This document shows positions 10,219-23,076 of a stretch of 64,000 nt of DNA, in pieces. Location of the stretch: positions 5,208,001 to 5,272,000 of the forward strand of contig OY755177.1 of assembly GCA_963576735.1 (NCBI GenBank). The letters run 5' to 3'. How positions within the stretch are numbered: the first letter of the stretch is position 1; every line of letters starts with the position of its first letter. The position numbers and the translations under genes are program-made. The notes below the pieces were generated by a model. It was not told the origin of the DNA, did no database searches, and saw nothing but the letters and a program-made list of their open reading frames with translations. Source of the DNA: Bedellia somnulentella. Taxonomy: Eukaryota; Arthropoda; Insecta; Lepidoptera; Bedelliidae.

Positions 10219-11186
10219 ATTAACATGATAATACGAGTAGTTATATATCAAAACAACCTTGGTGCGCGTTTTTATAGAGCTCATATTAACGAGCGTTTTG
10301 TTTTTAAATTTCAATCATCTTTTAGCGAAAAGAATTAAAGGACCTCTTACTAAATGGTGTCTGCCTATGACAGTGGGAATCAAATGCGCCAGAATATAGT
10401 GTGCCTATCTTTCTACAACTCAGATTCACCAGGAATGATTAATTATAATTGTTAACTTAAAAAAAATGTGTTTGATATTACCGTGGGGACAATTTGTGCT
10501 GCACTCTTTTGAAGCATACATTTAGTGCACCTTCATTTAAAAAAATAAGCAGTATTTCCACCAGACGAACATAACAAAAATCTAAACAACTACCTTTACT
10601 TATTTGAATTCGTTTTTTTGATAACAAAATAAAGCTTTGGTGGAACAAGCTCATCACTTTGCGGCTGACACAAATAAGACGTTTGCGAATATGAAAAACG
10701 TAAATGGCATGGAAATTTGTAAAGGTACAAGAAGGGCCACGAATTTAAAAAGAGTAATGTGCGATGCTCCTGTTGGTTTTCCTCGGTTTTCATGTAAATT
10801 AATTTCAAGACATTTTTCTGCCACATCTTACTAACTGCCGAGCTATAAATTAAACTAATTTAAGGAGAATAAAGGCGATTAAATGTGCTGTTTTATCTGG
10901 GTACGCCGCCAAGTAAACGGTACAACAATTTATTGGAATAGGAGCAAACATTTAGCCTCCTAGTTGCAACTACACGATAACATCTGTAGCTCCTTAGCGG
11001 TTAAGTTATTTATAAATGTAATGCGAATGTTTCTTACCGCTTTATAAAAAAAAATATTTTCATTATATGACGACGTTGTTTTTAATGGGTTGTAATCACA
11101 GTCGTTTCCCAGCATAGTTTTAAGGTGCGGCATTTAATTGAATGTCAACCATGCACTACTTGAGTAAAACATCGTGGGCCTAATCT
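10219..11186. other. No recognised feature
   Basis: Two overlapping open frames of 65 and 76 codons lie on opposite strands at about 10.60-10.83 kb without recognisable content. Nothing else was seen. Confidence 0.35.
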
Positions 11187-11365
11187 ATACTCATGGTTAT
11201 AAATCCTTGATAGGGTTAGCAATCATAATTAGAAGTTCCTCAGCAACTTTTGGAAGCGAAAGGAGAACATTTTTGAAAAATAAGTAGTTTTGATGATATT
11301 CCTCCAACCAAATTCAAACAACACCCACGGGAAGAAACGGGATTGTGCTTTTTTTAAGCCACAGC
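11187..11365 (-). mobile_element. SINE-like repeat, degraded copy 4
   Basis: Diverged reverse copy. TACTCATGGTTATAAATCC, TTCCTCAGCAACTTTTGGAAG and ACCCACGGGAAGAAACGGG still align to the family, with gaps. It is an older insertion than the full copies. Confidence 0.6.
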
Positions 11366-13870
11366 TGAATATTCATATCTGTAGGCATGTTACTAATTAT
11401 GACTAAGTTTGAAGATCTCACTGTACAAGCAACTTTAACGTTTCAACCCAATATATTGTTTCACTAAAACCACCCTATATGCAACAGAAATATTTCCTGA
11501 TATTGCCCAACTTAACCCGGTATCGGAAAACTGATAACACATAATGAGCAATCGAAGTTCGTATATCACACACTCGCAATTGGCTCCAGCAGGCTTTACG
11601 CTACATTGCATCGTGTGGTATTAAATGACGTGTCCTTATTTCATCTCTATTCACAACTCAACACCAACAGATAGTATTCAATGGGAAGCATTATGTTGGA
11701 GAAACAGTAATGGTTTGTCTGCTTTCTATTACAATGGTGGAGTAGAGATGTATTCTTTGTATACCGGGTGATAACTAATCAGAACGCCTCCAACTCGGCG
11801 CGACCTAATTTTCAGTGAAGAGGACAGTGACAAGAAGTTTATTATGCAAGAAAGTTTTGAAGAAGTTGTGGAGAATTTATGTTTTATTTTATAATTAATA
11901 TTCGACGGGACTAGTTTATTGTAAGTATGGTAAGAGTAAATTTAAGAGTTTAATCAGCCTCATCAGAGAATTTAGAGGAAAATATTGTCGTTTCATACTA
12001 TTTTCATGATTGAATTTAAGAACAACTTATAATAGGCTCATTTTCCTCTAAGTCTTGATGGCGAGACACTGTTAGTGAAAAACTGCTTGTATAATTATTA
12101 TGAATCCCACATCGGCAAATTATGTTATTTCCACAATAGCAAATTGACAGTTTTACGTATCTCATTAATTTGAAATCGTTAAGGTGTACACATGAAGTGT
12201 ATGTTAATATAATAGTAAGATTATGTTCAGGAAGTGTGGTAGGTCGCGGCTGCATAGCCAGCTAGAGTTACGTGGCAGCCATCCCACACAGACTAGGTGC
12301 GCCTGACAGGCCATTCACCTCGAGCTGACTCAAAACATAAATTGATTTATCCAATGTAGCCAATTAACGCTTCACTGCTTAGCCTTTTCACAAAAAGCAT
12401 AATCCATTTTAAAGTCGGAACAAAGAGCGCTGGAACGAGGAAATGAATCGGCATTCGCAAAAGGATGTCCAATTCTAATAGCGTAGGATGTAATTGTTTA
12501 ATAGACTGACCTACAGCTTCAGTAGAATCGATTTGTAATGGAAACAAATGGATAATCGGTTGAACTGAACAAACAACACTCGATCACGAAGCCCGCTTCA
12601 TAGTTCATCCGAATATTTACGAGACATCGGCAGAGCAATATTTCACAAATCAAACTACTTAGGCACATATAAATCATGACAGCGAGTAATTGAGCGGTAG
12701 GCAGCTAACTGTTGCGCGGTATATATTCTAAGTAGAGCTAATTGGCTGTCGACACATAAAAATGTATTTCGCAGAACTGCGTTGTGCACAGTGCAACTAA
12801 ATGTCTGTGTTATTTTCCTCACGTAGTAAACTGTTTGTACAAAACGCAATCCGATAACCACAAAAGGAATATCTGGTTTGGTCAAACAGCGTATGCTGGG
12901 ACTGTTTCGTTTTATCGTATACGAATACAACTTTTATACCAGTGATTTTAGAGTTGCAGTGCTATTTTCATGCTAGGTACTCTAGTGTGGCCGTATCTAG
13001 ACAGTTAACTTCAGAAAAGCACAAACATTAACATTTACATTGCTGCATTAGCGTTTTCGAGTAAACACGAGGAAACGGTAAATAGTTTTGTAGTGCCGAA
13101 AGAGACTGACCGAACATTGTTTGACAAGAGTCCAAACAATAAGTTAAACTTTCATAAACACAATGCCTGTACTGAGTGAGGCAAAGCAAACACATACATG
13201 AATTTTGTCCGGCACTACATGCACTTCAACTAATATTCCCGGAAGAGTAAAGATAGCTTTTTAAATATTAAAAAGTGCTTACACATCCTGAGTTTGTTAA
13301 ATGTATACTAATACTTTGAACGCAGGCGAGAACATCAAAAAGATGTACTGGCAGGAACTCTTAAAATAACCACATGAAAAACGTTTGTTATGCTGTATTG
13401 ACCTAATCATGTCAGATTAGTTTACGTTGTGGGAAAATTAAATGGTACATATCTATCGCACTGGATCAAATATATTTAGTCTGTACATTGAAAAAATATA
13501 CGATCCGAATTAGCTGTAATTAACCTTTAATACTTGCCTTATATTTAAGACAGTGAGAAATTTGCGAAATCGTAATATTTTGACTTCAACGGGGAAGCAT
13601 GGTAGTTAATTCAACAATATCCTTAATATTTAGGTTAATTATGATTTAATCAAAGTTGTAATTAATCTAAATTAAATGTCTGGCTTGGCGCCATAAAATG
13701 AAAATATGTTTGGGACAGCAAATATCAGTTTTGTAATAGTATGTACATATTTTATCGTTGCTGACTAAACTTATCAATTTTCGTCATGTCAGAAACAAGG
13801 ACGCCCGCCGCCGGGGCGCTATAAAAATGATGTTGAAGAAAACGCTAGCGAATACAACAAATAGATAATA
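11366..13870. other. Long stretch without a recognised gene
   Basis: No conserved domain was found. A short acidic frame at about 11.79-11.89 kb (…FSEEDSDKKFIMQESFEE…) and a GC-rich patch ending in CTATAAAAA near 13.80-13.83 kb stand out from the AT-rich background. Neither could be tied to a gene. Confidence 0.3.
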
Positions 13871-14868
13871 ATGAAACAACTTTTGACTTTCGGATATTTT
13901 AATCGCGTGTTATTACATGGTTTTTTAAAGCCCGACATTTCGAAAATTTTTCAGTTATCATGGTCACGGGAAGACTGAGGTGTTATTTGTCATTATACAT
14001 TACTATAAAATTATTAATACTAACTACCTTAACAAAATTTAAGTTACATTTGCGTTTAATATTTGCTAAGTACAAAAAGAGCTAATGTTATCTGGAGTCT
14101 TGCTAGTGCTCTTCCCTTGCTTGGTTGTGTTAATAATTGGGTTCTTTGTGTGTGTGGGACTTATCTTTTGGTGCGGCTTGAAGTAGGTCTAGTCTAGGTT
14201 TCATAAAGGGTGTAACAGACAAAATTAGTACTGTGTTACAGCGTGCTTCCGTTAAGACCTACTTCAAGCCGCACCAAAAGATAAGTCAGCTTTTAAGACC
14301 TATCAAATGTCAGATCCCTTTACAAGATGCAGGTGTTTATAAAAAGAACATATTGCTGATATGAACAATAGGCGTCCTGGAAGATCTGCTTTGTGTGAAC
14401 ACACCTTCGATAAGCCAAACCACCACATGCGTTTTGACAAACCTTCAATTCTAGCAAAATAGAATCGATTGATACCTAGAATGATACGCGAATCTATTGA
14501 AATCAAGAAACATCAAAACTTCAATAGAGATGATGGTTGGCAACTACCACCTGCTTGGAACCCAATAATTAACACAACCAAGCAAGGGAAGAACACTAGC
14601 AAGACTCCAGATAACATAAGCGCTTTTTGTAGATAGCAAATATAAAACGCAAATATAACTTAAATTTTGTGAAGGTAGTTAGTATTAATAATTGTATAGT
14701 ACTGTATAATGACAAATAACGCCTCAGTCTTCCCATGACCATGATAGCTGAAAAGTTTTCGAAACGTCGGGCTTTAAAAAACCATGTAATAACACGCGAT
14801 TAAAATATCCGAAAGTCAAAAGTTGTTTCAATTATAATGTGCAATCGTGAAAGTCTTAGAAAATACTA
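13871..14868 (+). mobile_element. Penelope-like element fragment with inverted arms
   Basis: Terminal-repeat-like sequence occurs twice in opposite orientation. The left copy (13871 to about 14150) starts GAAACAACTTTTGACTTTCG. The right copy (about 14560-14830) contains AAACGTCGGGCTTTAAAAAA and ends in AAAAGTTGTTTC. Just inside, GACTTATCTTTTGGTGCGGC (14158 onward) and its complement (14254-14286) form a second inverted pair around a 60-bp loop. Between them and the right copy lies a coding remnant with the C-terminal signature of Penelope endonucleases. The layout, one inverted partial terminal repeat plus a 5'-truncated body, is usual for this class. Confidence 0.7.
14313..14573 (+). pseudogene. 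Penelope-like GIY-YIG endonuclease C-terminus, broken
   Basis: In one frame the region reads RSALCEHTFDKPNHHMRFDK, then ILAK, a stop, NRLIPRMIRESIEIKKH, NFNRDDGWQLPPAWNPII. The EH pair, R-x-x-RE-x-IEI-KH and NRDDG...W-P motifs are those at the end of the GIY-YIG endonuclease domain of Penelope-like retroelements, which nicks the target during integration. The upstream reverse transcriptase and the GIY-YIG core are absent. Two in-frame stops (near 14340 and 14459) make it non-functional. It lies between the inverted arms of the surrounding element. Confidence 0.75.
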
Positions 14869-15019
14869 AGATAATAATGAAAATAAAACATCAACAATAT
14901 TTTTCAACAGATCTCGTTTTTGTTTACACTTTGTGACGAAGTGATATTATCAATATTGTATTATATCAGTACTAAAACATGGCTTTAGGATATGAAATCC
15001 AAGCTTAAAGGAAACATAA

Positions 15020-15974
15020 TCTATACATATAATAAATCTGTAGAGAGGTCAATTCTGTACATGAAATATATTTTCAATATAACTATCAGGTGGTGATTAG
15101 GGATCGATACTGATGCCAAAAATGCAATTAGTAAAATTTTTGTCTGTCTGTCTGTCGGTTTGTATGTTCCTTATGGAAACAAAAACTACTCGACGTATTC
15201 TAACGAAACTTGGTACAATTATTCTTCATACTCCTGCGCAGGTTTTTGTATACTTTCCAGCAGAGTAGTGGAAAGGGGAATTTTGGGAAATTATGGGAAA
15301 ACGGGAGAAGTTACTCCATTTTTTAAGTTTCCGTCGCGTGTGCAGCCTTAATGGTTAAACTTACATAGAAATCATGTATGACGGAAATATTCTTCATAAA
15401 ATTATCTAAAAAAAATCTACAACAGTTTATGTCTATCTTTTACGGTTGACTCACAATAACACGTGTAATTCCTGATAGCTTAGCAGTTCGGAACATTTTG
15501 ATTATATTTGTTTACTCTTACGTTTGTAAACCTCTCACTCATCCCTAATTTAAAAAAGGTAACATTATTACTTATTCAATAAAAAAAGAATCATAGAAAT
15601 CGGTAGACAAACACCGAAATTATACATAAAATAAGCCAGCGCGCCCGTGACCAAAACCGAATCGTTACTAATTTACATATGACATACTAGATGGCGCCAG
15701 TAGTTGCATCCTACAACACGTAATGATTTATTTTTTAGATTGTTATAAATACTTCATAGCGTTTTATTCTAAAATTTGCTATTAAACGGAAATACTGAAC
15801 CGTTCATTAAAGCGCATTAAAAATCACCAAACTACACTGTTTATTGAGTGCTATAAATTTAATAAATTGAAAACATTGCGCTGAATTTCACAATGCTTGA
15901 GCAGTGACTAAAGAAAGAAACCTCAGATATTTAAAAAACAACGCTACCCGTGCGAAGCTGGGACGATCCACTAG
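15020..15974 (+). mobile_element. Non-autonomous Helitron, copy 2
   Basis: Starts TCTATACATATAATAAATC after an A and ends GATCCACTAG before a T, with the same 3' hairpin region (ACCCGTGCGAAGCTGGGA) as copy 1. The body is collinear with 3186-4154, with small indels and only four TGTC units at 15141-15156. No coding capacity is present. Confidence 0.85.
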
Positions 15975-17449
15975 TGAGACATAAAGTAACAAAATGTTAT
16001 GGATATGATCAGAATATTTGTAGTGTAATACGATAACATAATAAAGATGTAATGCTGCATATCTGTAAAGTTAGAACTTTATCGTGCTAGAATCATACCA
16101 TAATACTTTGGCCCCGGCATATTATAATTGAGTTATACTAAGTCACGTAACAGTGTGTTAGTGTAAAACGGCATTATAGCTGCCCTCTTCTACTTACACT
16201 GTCCTGGCAAAAGATCATAACATGTCATAAAAAAAGAACATGATAAAAAGATTAAAGATCGAGAGGTTTGCCAAAATCATACATAATGGCGATCGATAGT
16301 CTCTTAGTACGTCAAGGGTTAATGGGTTCAGTATAAGTATGTGTGTAACATATCATATATCAGGAATCGAAAATTATTAGTAGTAAACTTTATAAAACTC
16401 AAGATAACTGCGAAAACTGAAAAACTAATTTGTGTTTTAGAATCAAACAGTAAACAAGTAAATAAAGTCAACCTAATGGCAAATTGCGTAAGTAATATAA
16501 ACGATGCGCTCAGAGTGCAACTAGGTAATTTATAGAAGAAGTTTATCAAGATAGTAATTGTAAACATCAACACCGCTAACTGTAAAGGCGGATGATTATC
16601 ACGAATATTAACCTTAATCGCTACTGCTACATATTACGGCAAACTAATAGATGATGGAAAGAATCCGCGACCTACTGACAGAGATAATGATTGTATGATG
16701 TAATGGGTATGTGAGTGTTTAGTCTCATTGTTACGAGTAATACTTGAGTTTGGCTTGTATTTTTAAATCTTAGATAGAACAATAGGATTAAATGAAGTGA
16801 TAATAATCGTAATAATAACTAGATCTAAACCAGTACCATTATATTAAAACCATCCTTTGTTCCTGTTAAAGTGGTAAGCTTTGGGCAAAGAACAGCATAG
16901 TGGGTGTCCTTTAAGGCGATTAACGCCAAAATTAACGTCAACGACTTCGAATGATTCAAAAATCATTGAAAAAACTCATAGGATTTTAATTTAAAATCTC
17001 GCTTTGGATACTATACCGCAACATAAGTATATATTAAAAGGTTTTAATAGTAAAAATTAACACCAATCCTATTCATATCTCATAAAACAGTGCAGAGACA
17101 AAGTTTTAAGTGTTTCGAATGTGATATTATAGGAAAGCAATTGACTTTTAGGAGCAATAAAATATTGAAACAGTTTGTAATAAATAGTTCAAATCAAAAG
17201 GCAATATAAAGTTTTACGATCTCTGCTGCATATACAATTATAACCACTGCCTGAAACTAAACAGAACTACGTGTAAAGTTATTTTCATGACTAAAACTCG
17301 TATGTTGCTTTATTCAGAGAATATGGTAAGAGGCGAAATTAATAAGTTTAATTGCTATTGGTATTTTAGACGGCTCTGAAATGTGTGAAGGATATTTAAA
17401 ATGAAGGATCATTATATTCTCTACTTACGAATGGTAAAAGTAAAACTTC
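15975..17449. other. No recognised feature
   Basis: Overlapping complementary open frames at 16.33-16.57 kb have no recognisable content. No repeat was recognised. Confidence 0.35.
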
Positions 17450-17569
17450 TCGACTATAAATCTCAAAAAGGGGCAACCCGAGCTTCGGAATAAGCAATTA
17501 TTCGATCGCTTTTCAAAGATGACTAAGTAAAAGAGCAGGTTGGGTTTGTGCTATTCTAAGCCGACACTA
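17450..17569 (-). mobile_element. SINE-like repeat, partial copy 5
   Basis: Contains CTATAAATCTCAAAAAGGGG and then, after a large internal deletion, GTGCTATTCTAAGCCGACAC. Both ends of the family are recognisable but the middle is missing. Confidence 0.65.
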
Positions 17570-19888
17570 AGGTGCGTATACTCAAATTAAGCCGATGCAA
17601 AAAATTGGTTCTCAATTTAATCTAAACTAAAACTTATCACTGTTTATTTTTTACAGACTGTAATAAAATGACATTCACATTCATTCATAAATGTACTAAC
17701 ATTCTCTATTGAAGAAGTAGAGAATACCGATACTGAGGCAAACATTTCGAGTTCCATTTACATTAAAATTTGGGTTAAGTAAGGAATAGCGACACTACTG
17801 AAACGGAATATAGACTTGATGAGCCCTTGGTTTATCTTTAATGAAAGAGTTTGCCTACGCAAGACCGCATTCTTAAGACACATATACGAAGAAAGCTGCT
17901 CTCTTGCGGCCCATACTTGCATAAACATAAAAACAAGATTTACCTCACAGATATGGAGCCTCACAAGGTAATAGTATTTACATTTAGCACATAGTGACCA
18001 CAAAATAACAGTGTAGGCTCGATTAGCGGTACCATGCTAAAGCAGCTGGCTTGCACCTCATTAAAAACACTATTGCGAACTACGGACGCTGATAACATAA
18101 CATGAAATAGGCCTTGTTCAGCCTCGTTAAACCAAGAATAGAGGAAATTTTATGCACCACAAGATTCATATTGAATTCAAATTGTATTTGCAGCGATGCT
18201 TACATTATCTTGAATCTGAATCTAGATTTGGCATGGTTAGATATCTTAGATCTGGTGTATGAAGAGAGGCTTTGTATATTTTAAAAGAAAAAGAAATAAG
18301 TTTGATAAACCCGGTAGTCTGGCGATATGGTCACTGACTCGACATCTTTGTAAACGTTTAACGGCTACAAAAATATTTAAATGGGATTTATCAACAGCAC
18401 TTTGATGTCTGCGACACCGTTTAAAAACCATGGTAAAGACCTTTTTGTTAGTTACGTTTGTTAAAGTGTTGGACTTGCACAAGAGTCGTGCATTGAAGTT
18501 TCTTTCACAGACAAAAAATATTAAGTTCTCTATAGGTTAGGTACTAGTTAAATAGTTTTTTTTTAATTCATGTCGTTAAATTATTCTGTGTGACACGGTG
18601 ACGTAACAGTAAATACTACAGACAGCGGTTACTCAGGTCAGACTACAAACTCTCAATAAATATCCTTTTCAAAGAGAAATTCTGTTTCAATAAAATGATC
18701 CAGAAAATACCAACGATTTCAACAAACAGGTTGCATTCCCCAACCTCCAAGTAACAGTAGTACTAATTTCTCCACAAAGTAAAACACTGCACGTTTTCCG
18801 TCAAGCAAACGCGTGAGCATTTATTTACCACATCATGGACTACCAGTGCTTCACGATACTGGCTCCTTGTAATTGCTGACTCACAGCGCTTTTCCGGCAC
18901 TTGACTGACACCGTGATGTACATGTTTGAATTGTTATGGGGAATATTAAATTGAGGGTCTTGTTATGGAATTGTTTTTGATAAGTCATTTTTTATAAAAA
19001 TGTTACACTGAATGAAAATTTGCTTGTTTGCTCATACTTGTTTTGGAACATTAACTATATTCGCATTATTTCTTTCAAAAATAACGATTAAAGTAAAAAA
19101 TACGAAAATAGAAACATTTCCATAAACCAAAACACATAGAGTTTTGAATTAACGTAGATTATTCCAAATAACCACTGATCTACGAGTAGTTGCTATTACC
19201 TAGCTTCAGTTAAAAAGCAATTTCAATATAAGAACAATCTACTCCCCATCACAAAAGCATGATTGCATTACCTCATACACTTTAAAGTAATAGAACCCAA
19301 GACCTTGCAGTTCACCAGTATTCACGATCAGCTCGAGGCTATGAGATTTACCTCCCGTGTATACCCTGTGTGGTCTACTGCCGCCGCGTACTCTTGATAT
19401 TTAAATCAGAAATTATCCGTTAATATTTCACAATTACGCTGAGATTATTTCATCATGCTGCCCATTATTTAAACAGCAAATAGGTTTTTGCAATTCTGAA
19501 GCAATGTATGAAGATGGTTACTTAATATTAGTGTTCATTCGAAAATCTTTACAACTCAGCGTATGAACAGAAATAAGTAGTCCACTAGTTACTAATTTTT
19601 GGAGTCACATTAACAACATAAGGTCCGATAGTAAATTCATTTTGCGTAACGCTAACAGGACATTATTCCTGCCCTTACTCAAAAATTTCGTCTAGATGTC
19701 GTCTCAAAATTAAGTCAATGTATCCCTACAGTACTTTATATGCAAATTTCAGAGCAAATTCCTCTTATCTTATTCAATTATTACGCGGTCTCACTTTGTT
19801 TTATGAAAATGTAACATAAGCCGCATTAGGTAGTTTAATATTGTAGATTCGCTTCAAATATTTTACAAAGTACCTCGTAATGCAATAT
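17570..19888. other. Long stretch without a recognised gene
   Basis: Only short open frames occur and no domain was recognised. A GC-richer patch at about 19.31-19.40 kb is open for about 45 codons on the plus strand but has no recognisable family. Confidence 0.3.
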
Positions 19889-19970
19889 ACGTCTTATGAG
19901 TGTCGGTTTAGAACCGCTTAAACTTAACTTTTACATGCGTGTCGTACGAAGCGACATATGGTTGATTTAA
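19889..19970 (+). mobile_element. Possible 5' fragment of the SINE-like repeat
   Basis: TGAGTGTCGGTTTAGAACCGC, GCGTGTCGTACGAAGCGAC and TGGTTGATTTAAC resemble the start of the SINE-like family (TAGTGTCGGCTTAGAA..., GTACGTAAGAGGCGAC...). The match is patchy. Confidence 0.3.
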
Positions 19971-22294
19971 CTACCCTTTCCCTTTTGTACTGTGGTTATC
20001 CCTTGTCTTAACCTCAAAGGTAAACCAATCTTTCGACAACATGTTATTCTTTGAATTCACCGTTTTATAATTTTGAAATAAGCTATTCGTAAACTATATA
20101 GGGTTTATAAAAGTACATCATAATAGTTGTATACACCGACGTTAGTTCCTGTGTATTCACTTTGCGGTAGAAAGTCGTATTTTAAACAAGTGCCCTAAGA
20201 GCGCACCTTTTCCTCGCTGAAGATGGAAGTAACTCGTCAATCCTGCGTATAGCTTTTAGTAAAACGTTCATGGATATACCTTATTGCAGCCGGCAAAAAA
20301 GCCTTTCGATGTTGAGAGCAATCGAAGCGAAAGCTCCTTTTGTTCGCTGTAACGGTGGCTTTGCTATAGTTTGTTTTGTCAAATTTTATACCTCAGTAGT
20401 AAAAGCACGAGAAAATTATGTATATCGGTCAAACGTGGTGAGCATTATAAGCGACGGTAAAATATCGACCGGTTATAATTATGTGTAATTTGATCATGAC
20501 GTCAGAGGGCACTTTATCAGATAACGCATAGTTAAATGTACTCCCCGTATGACAGTTGATGGCCACTTAGTTGTTGGCCGGCTAAGCCTCTACTTATTTG
20601 TTGTCGTGATTGAATTAATGATGCTCAACTGCTCGTTGGTTTTTCGGCATCAAGATTGGTTTAGTAAATGAATATTCCAGGAAGAAATCGACTTAACAAA
20701 AGCAGCTGCATCTGTTTCTAAGTACTTACTTTAACTTATCGTAGAAAAAGTATCTACTTTATTACATCCAATAAATAATCGAGCGTGTAATGATCTATTG
20801 TGATCAGTAAATTAATTACGGTTACAGATTCGGTGTTCAAAGGCAGTGTTCCATGCGAGCAAGCGACAGGTATTGTAACAATGGTAATATTATCGCAGCC
20901 AATTATAAGACCTGCACTATTTAGAATGTGTAGTTCAGAGTTAATCCGATCGCAGATGTGGGTAATGGAAAGCAAACAAGGCGTATCCGATTGGAAGGTT
21001 TGCGAGCCGTGGCGTTTGTTCAGGAATGCACTCTACTGTATGTAAACGCGATCAAACATTGGCTGTAACGGCAGTACTTGTTAGTTTTGCACGATCACGC
21101 CTCTTGATTTAGTTCGTCTGCTGTAGTAGAAATATAACAAAATAAGATTAGTCTGCTAGAGACTTATTTTCTGAATTGTATTTTTTTATTAATGGACAAA
21201 ACAGAAGTCCAAAGTCGAATGAGTTTTTATTGCTATAATCGAATAAAACTTTATGGTATATGTACATTTTATTATTTTTGATTATATGTGAAGAAATCGT
21301 TAGCAGATTCTACGTATATGATGCCTGTGCATTTGACAGTGCTGAATCTTTAATTTGATTTCATAAATAAATATGGTCTCCAATTCATTTAGTTATACCT
21401 AACCCATTGAATATATAAAATAATCTAGATCTCGATATCACTTGCATGTCGCCGGACCACCGTCCATTTTTCTCAATAATGAAATTGCCGCATACGATGT
21501 AATGTATGCCATATAATTAATTTCACAGCAGGAGCTACCAACTTGCCTCGCCTACGGCCAGATATTGCTTTCGTCGGTTGAAACGCATTATGTTCTACAC
21601 GAATCTGCATTCTATTCATTACGTTGAACAATCAATTAAATGCGAATACCATATAGAATGGAATTTGTAGTTCGGAACCAAATATGAATGTGGTGAAATA
21701 AGAATAGTTAATTAGAATCTTAGTTTATTTATCAATATGTCATTTATTCTAAATATTAAAAGGTACAATACGCGAGGAAAAGTAAATGATCCAAATACCT
21801 CAATCCAAGTCGTTGAGATGTCTAATGCAACTCTGCGTACGTAAGTTTTATTAGTTGTTACGTAAGTTACGTAGTTGTCCAGTATGTGTATAATTCTTGA
21901 ACATTTTCTTCTATATTACGCAACTGAGAGGTTTTGAATCAACGCGGTCAGAAGTCAAGAACATAATTGCTGGTACAGGAAATTACAGCGTTTAATAAAT
22001 TAGGTCAATGCACCATGCATACTATGCTTGCTCTGGCATTTTTTGAACGACTATCTATTTTAATTGAATATTCGAAACGTTATTGATTTACGTCCAAATG
22101 ATCTACAGGTTCGAGAGGAAGATTGAATGCTCTGAATATATTATTATATATCTGGTTACGCAACAAAAAATAATAATAATAAAATTAAATCGTGGAGAGG
22201 AATCACTACATTTATTTATTTTCAATCTGTTTTCTTCTCAGACTCATATTTTTTTTGACAATATATAAAAAGAACCACGAAACAAAAAGAACTA
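19971..22294. other. No recognised feature upstream of the MADF gene 3' end
   Basis: No gene or known repeat was recognised. Open frames at 20.27-20.49 and 20.80-21.05 kb lack recognisable content. Confidence 0.35.
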
Positions 22295-22300
22295 TTTATT
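22295..22300 (-). terminator. Polyadenylation signal of the MADF-BESS gene
   Basis: AATAAA on the minus strand, about 30 bases after the TAG stop of the MADF-BESS gene, with T-rich sequence around it. Confidence 0.55.
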
Positions 22301-22331
22301 AAAAAACAACTCAAGTCACAACAAAATAAAT

Positions 22332-22703
22332 CTATCGATGATCCATTTGTCCCAAAGGTATTGGCGTTTTGATAGACGTATTCAAATTTAGCTGTTTTGT
22401 TCGGGCCAAGAACATAACATCAGATATTAGTTTCTGCGCTATATATTTCTGGGTATCATCCAATTCGCGCATTTGTATCTTTAAGTTGTGGGAAAATGCT
22501 GCACAATCATCTTCATTTTCATTAAAAGAGCTATGAGATACATCCAAGAAATGAGAACTTTGAAAACTTGTGGTAGGCCGATTTTTAGGCACCTCATTTC
22601 GGGTATATTTGGTCTTTTTGGCGCGTTTTTGGGGCGGCGGCGAAGGTGCTCTTTCAGGCATGGAAGCTTCTTCATATTCTCCTTCGAGGTCACTTACCAG
22701 AGC
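22332..22703 (-). CDS. MADF-BESS protein, exon 2 (BESS domain)
   Basis: This is the last coding exon of the MADF gene, residues 145-267. It follows a TTATTTCCTAG acceptor and opens in frame with ALVSDLEGEYEEAS. A basic stretch (PPPQKRAKKTKYTR, about residues 166-179) looks like a nuclear localisation signal. The C-terminal block DDCAAFSHNLKI...AQKLISDVMFLARTKQ (about residues 209-250) has the spacing of a BESS motif, which mediates protein contacts such as dimerisation in MADF family members. The frame ends MDHR-stop at 22332. The internal ATG at 22661 is not the start, because splice phase and the upstream MADF exon agree. The join (intron 22704-23076) is an inference from GT-AG borders and phase 0. 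Confidence 0.85.
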   Translation of the reverse strand, partial: ALVSDLEGEYEEASMPERAPSPPPQKRAKKTKYTRNEVPKNRPTTSFQSSHFLDVSHSSFNENEDDCAAFSHNLKIQMRELDDTQKYIAQKLISDVMFLARTKQLNLNTSIKTPIPLGQMDHR

Positions 22704-23076
22704 CTAGGAAATAATTGTAAATACGATACTTTTGTAAAAGGCCTAACGTTTGATAATAATGTTTTAATTATGATTTATATAACCTAGGTCAAATTTTATA
22801 GACATAGACAAGGTTAATTATTGTGATGGAGAACTGACGAGGTAATAAAGTTACCCTAGGGGTATTCTTACTCAGAACTCTTTCATTAGTTAATAGAAAA
22901 GTAGCAAATCATATTCTAAATTGATTTCCTACAATTCACTTAAAAAAATTTGCTTGAGGACAAAATGAACAGCAAATATGGGTCGGTCAGTGGTTGCGTA
23001 CTACAGGCAAAAAAAATTTACATTTAAAACTATGATTTTAGTAGTGACCAAAGATTTGATCGTTTATCAAACTTAC
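22704..23076 (-). other. Intron of the MADF-BESS gene
   Basis: A 373-bp phase-0 intron. The donor is AAA|GTAAGT at 23077/23076 and the acceptor is TTCCTAG|GCT at 22704/22703. Reading both exons without it keeps one frame from MADF to BESS. Confidence 0.85.

Noticed and set aside
13795..13830. GC-rich patch followed by TATAAAA as a core promoter
   Set aside because: It is attractive as a TATA promoter, but no downstream exon was found and the Penelope-like fragment begins within 45 bp.
19310..19400. GC-rich open run ending TAAAYS-stop type peptide
   Set aside because: No splice borders in agreement, no family match and a short length.
22481..22693. 70-codon minus-strand frame overlapping the BESS exon, and the 99-codon plus-strand frame over the same DNA
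   Set aside because: Both are shadows of the MADF-BESS exon 2 in other frames.
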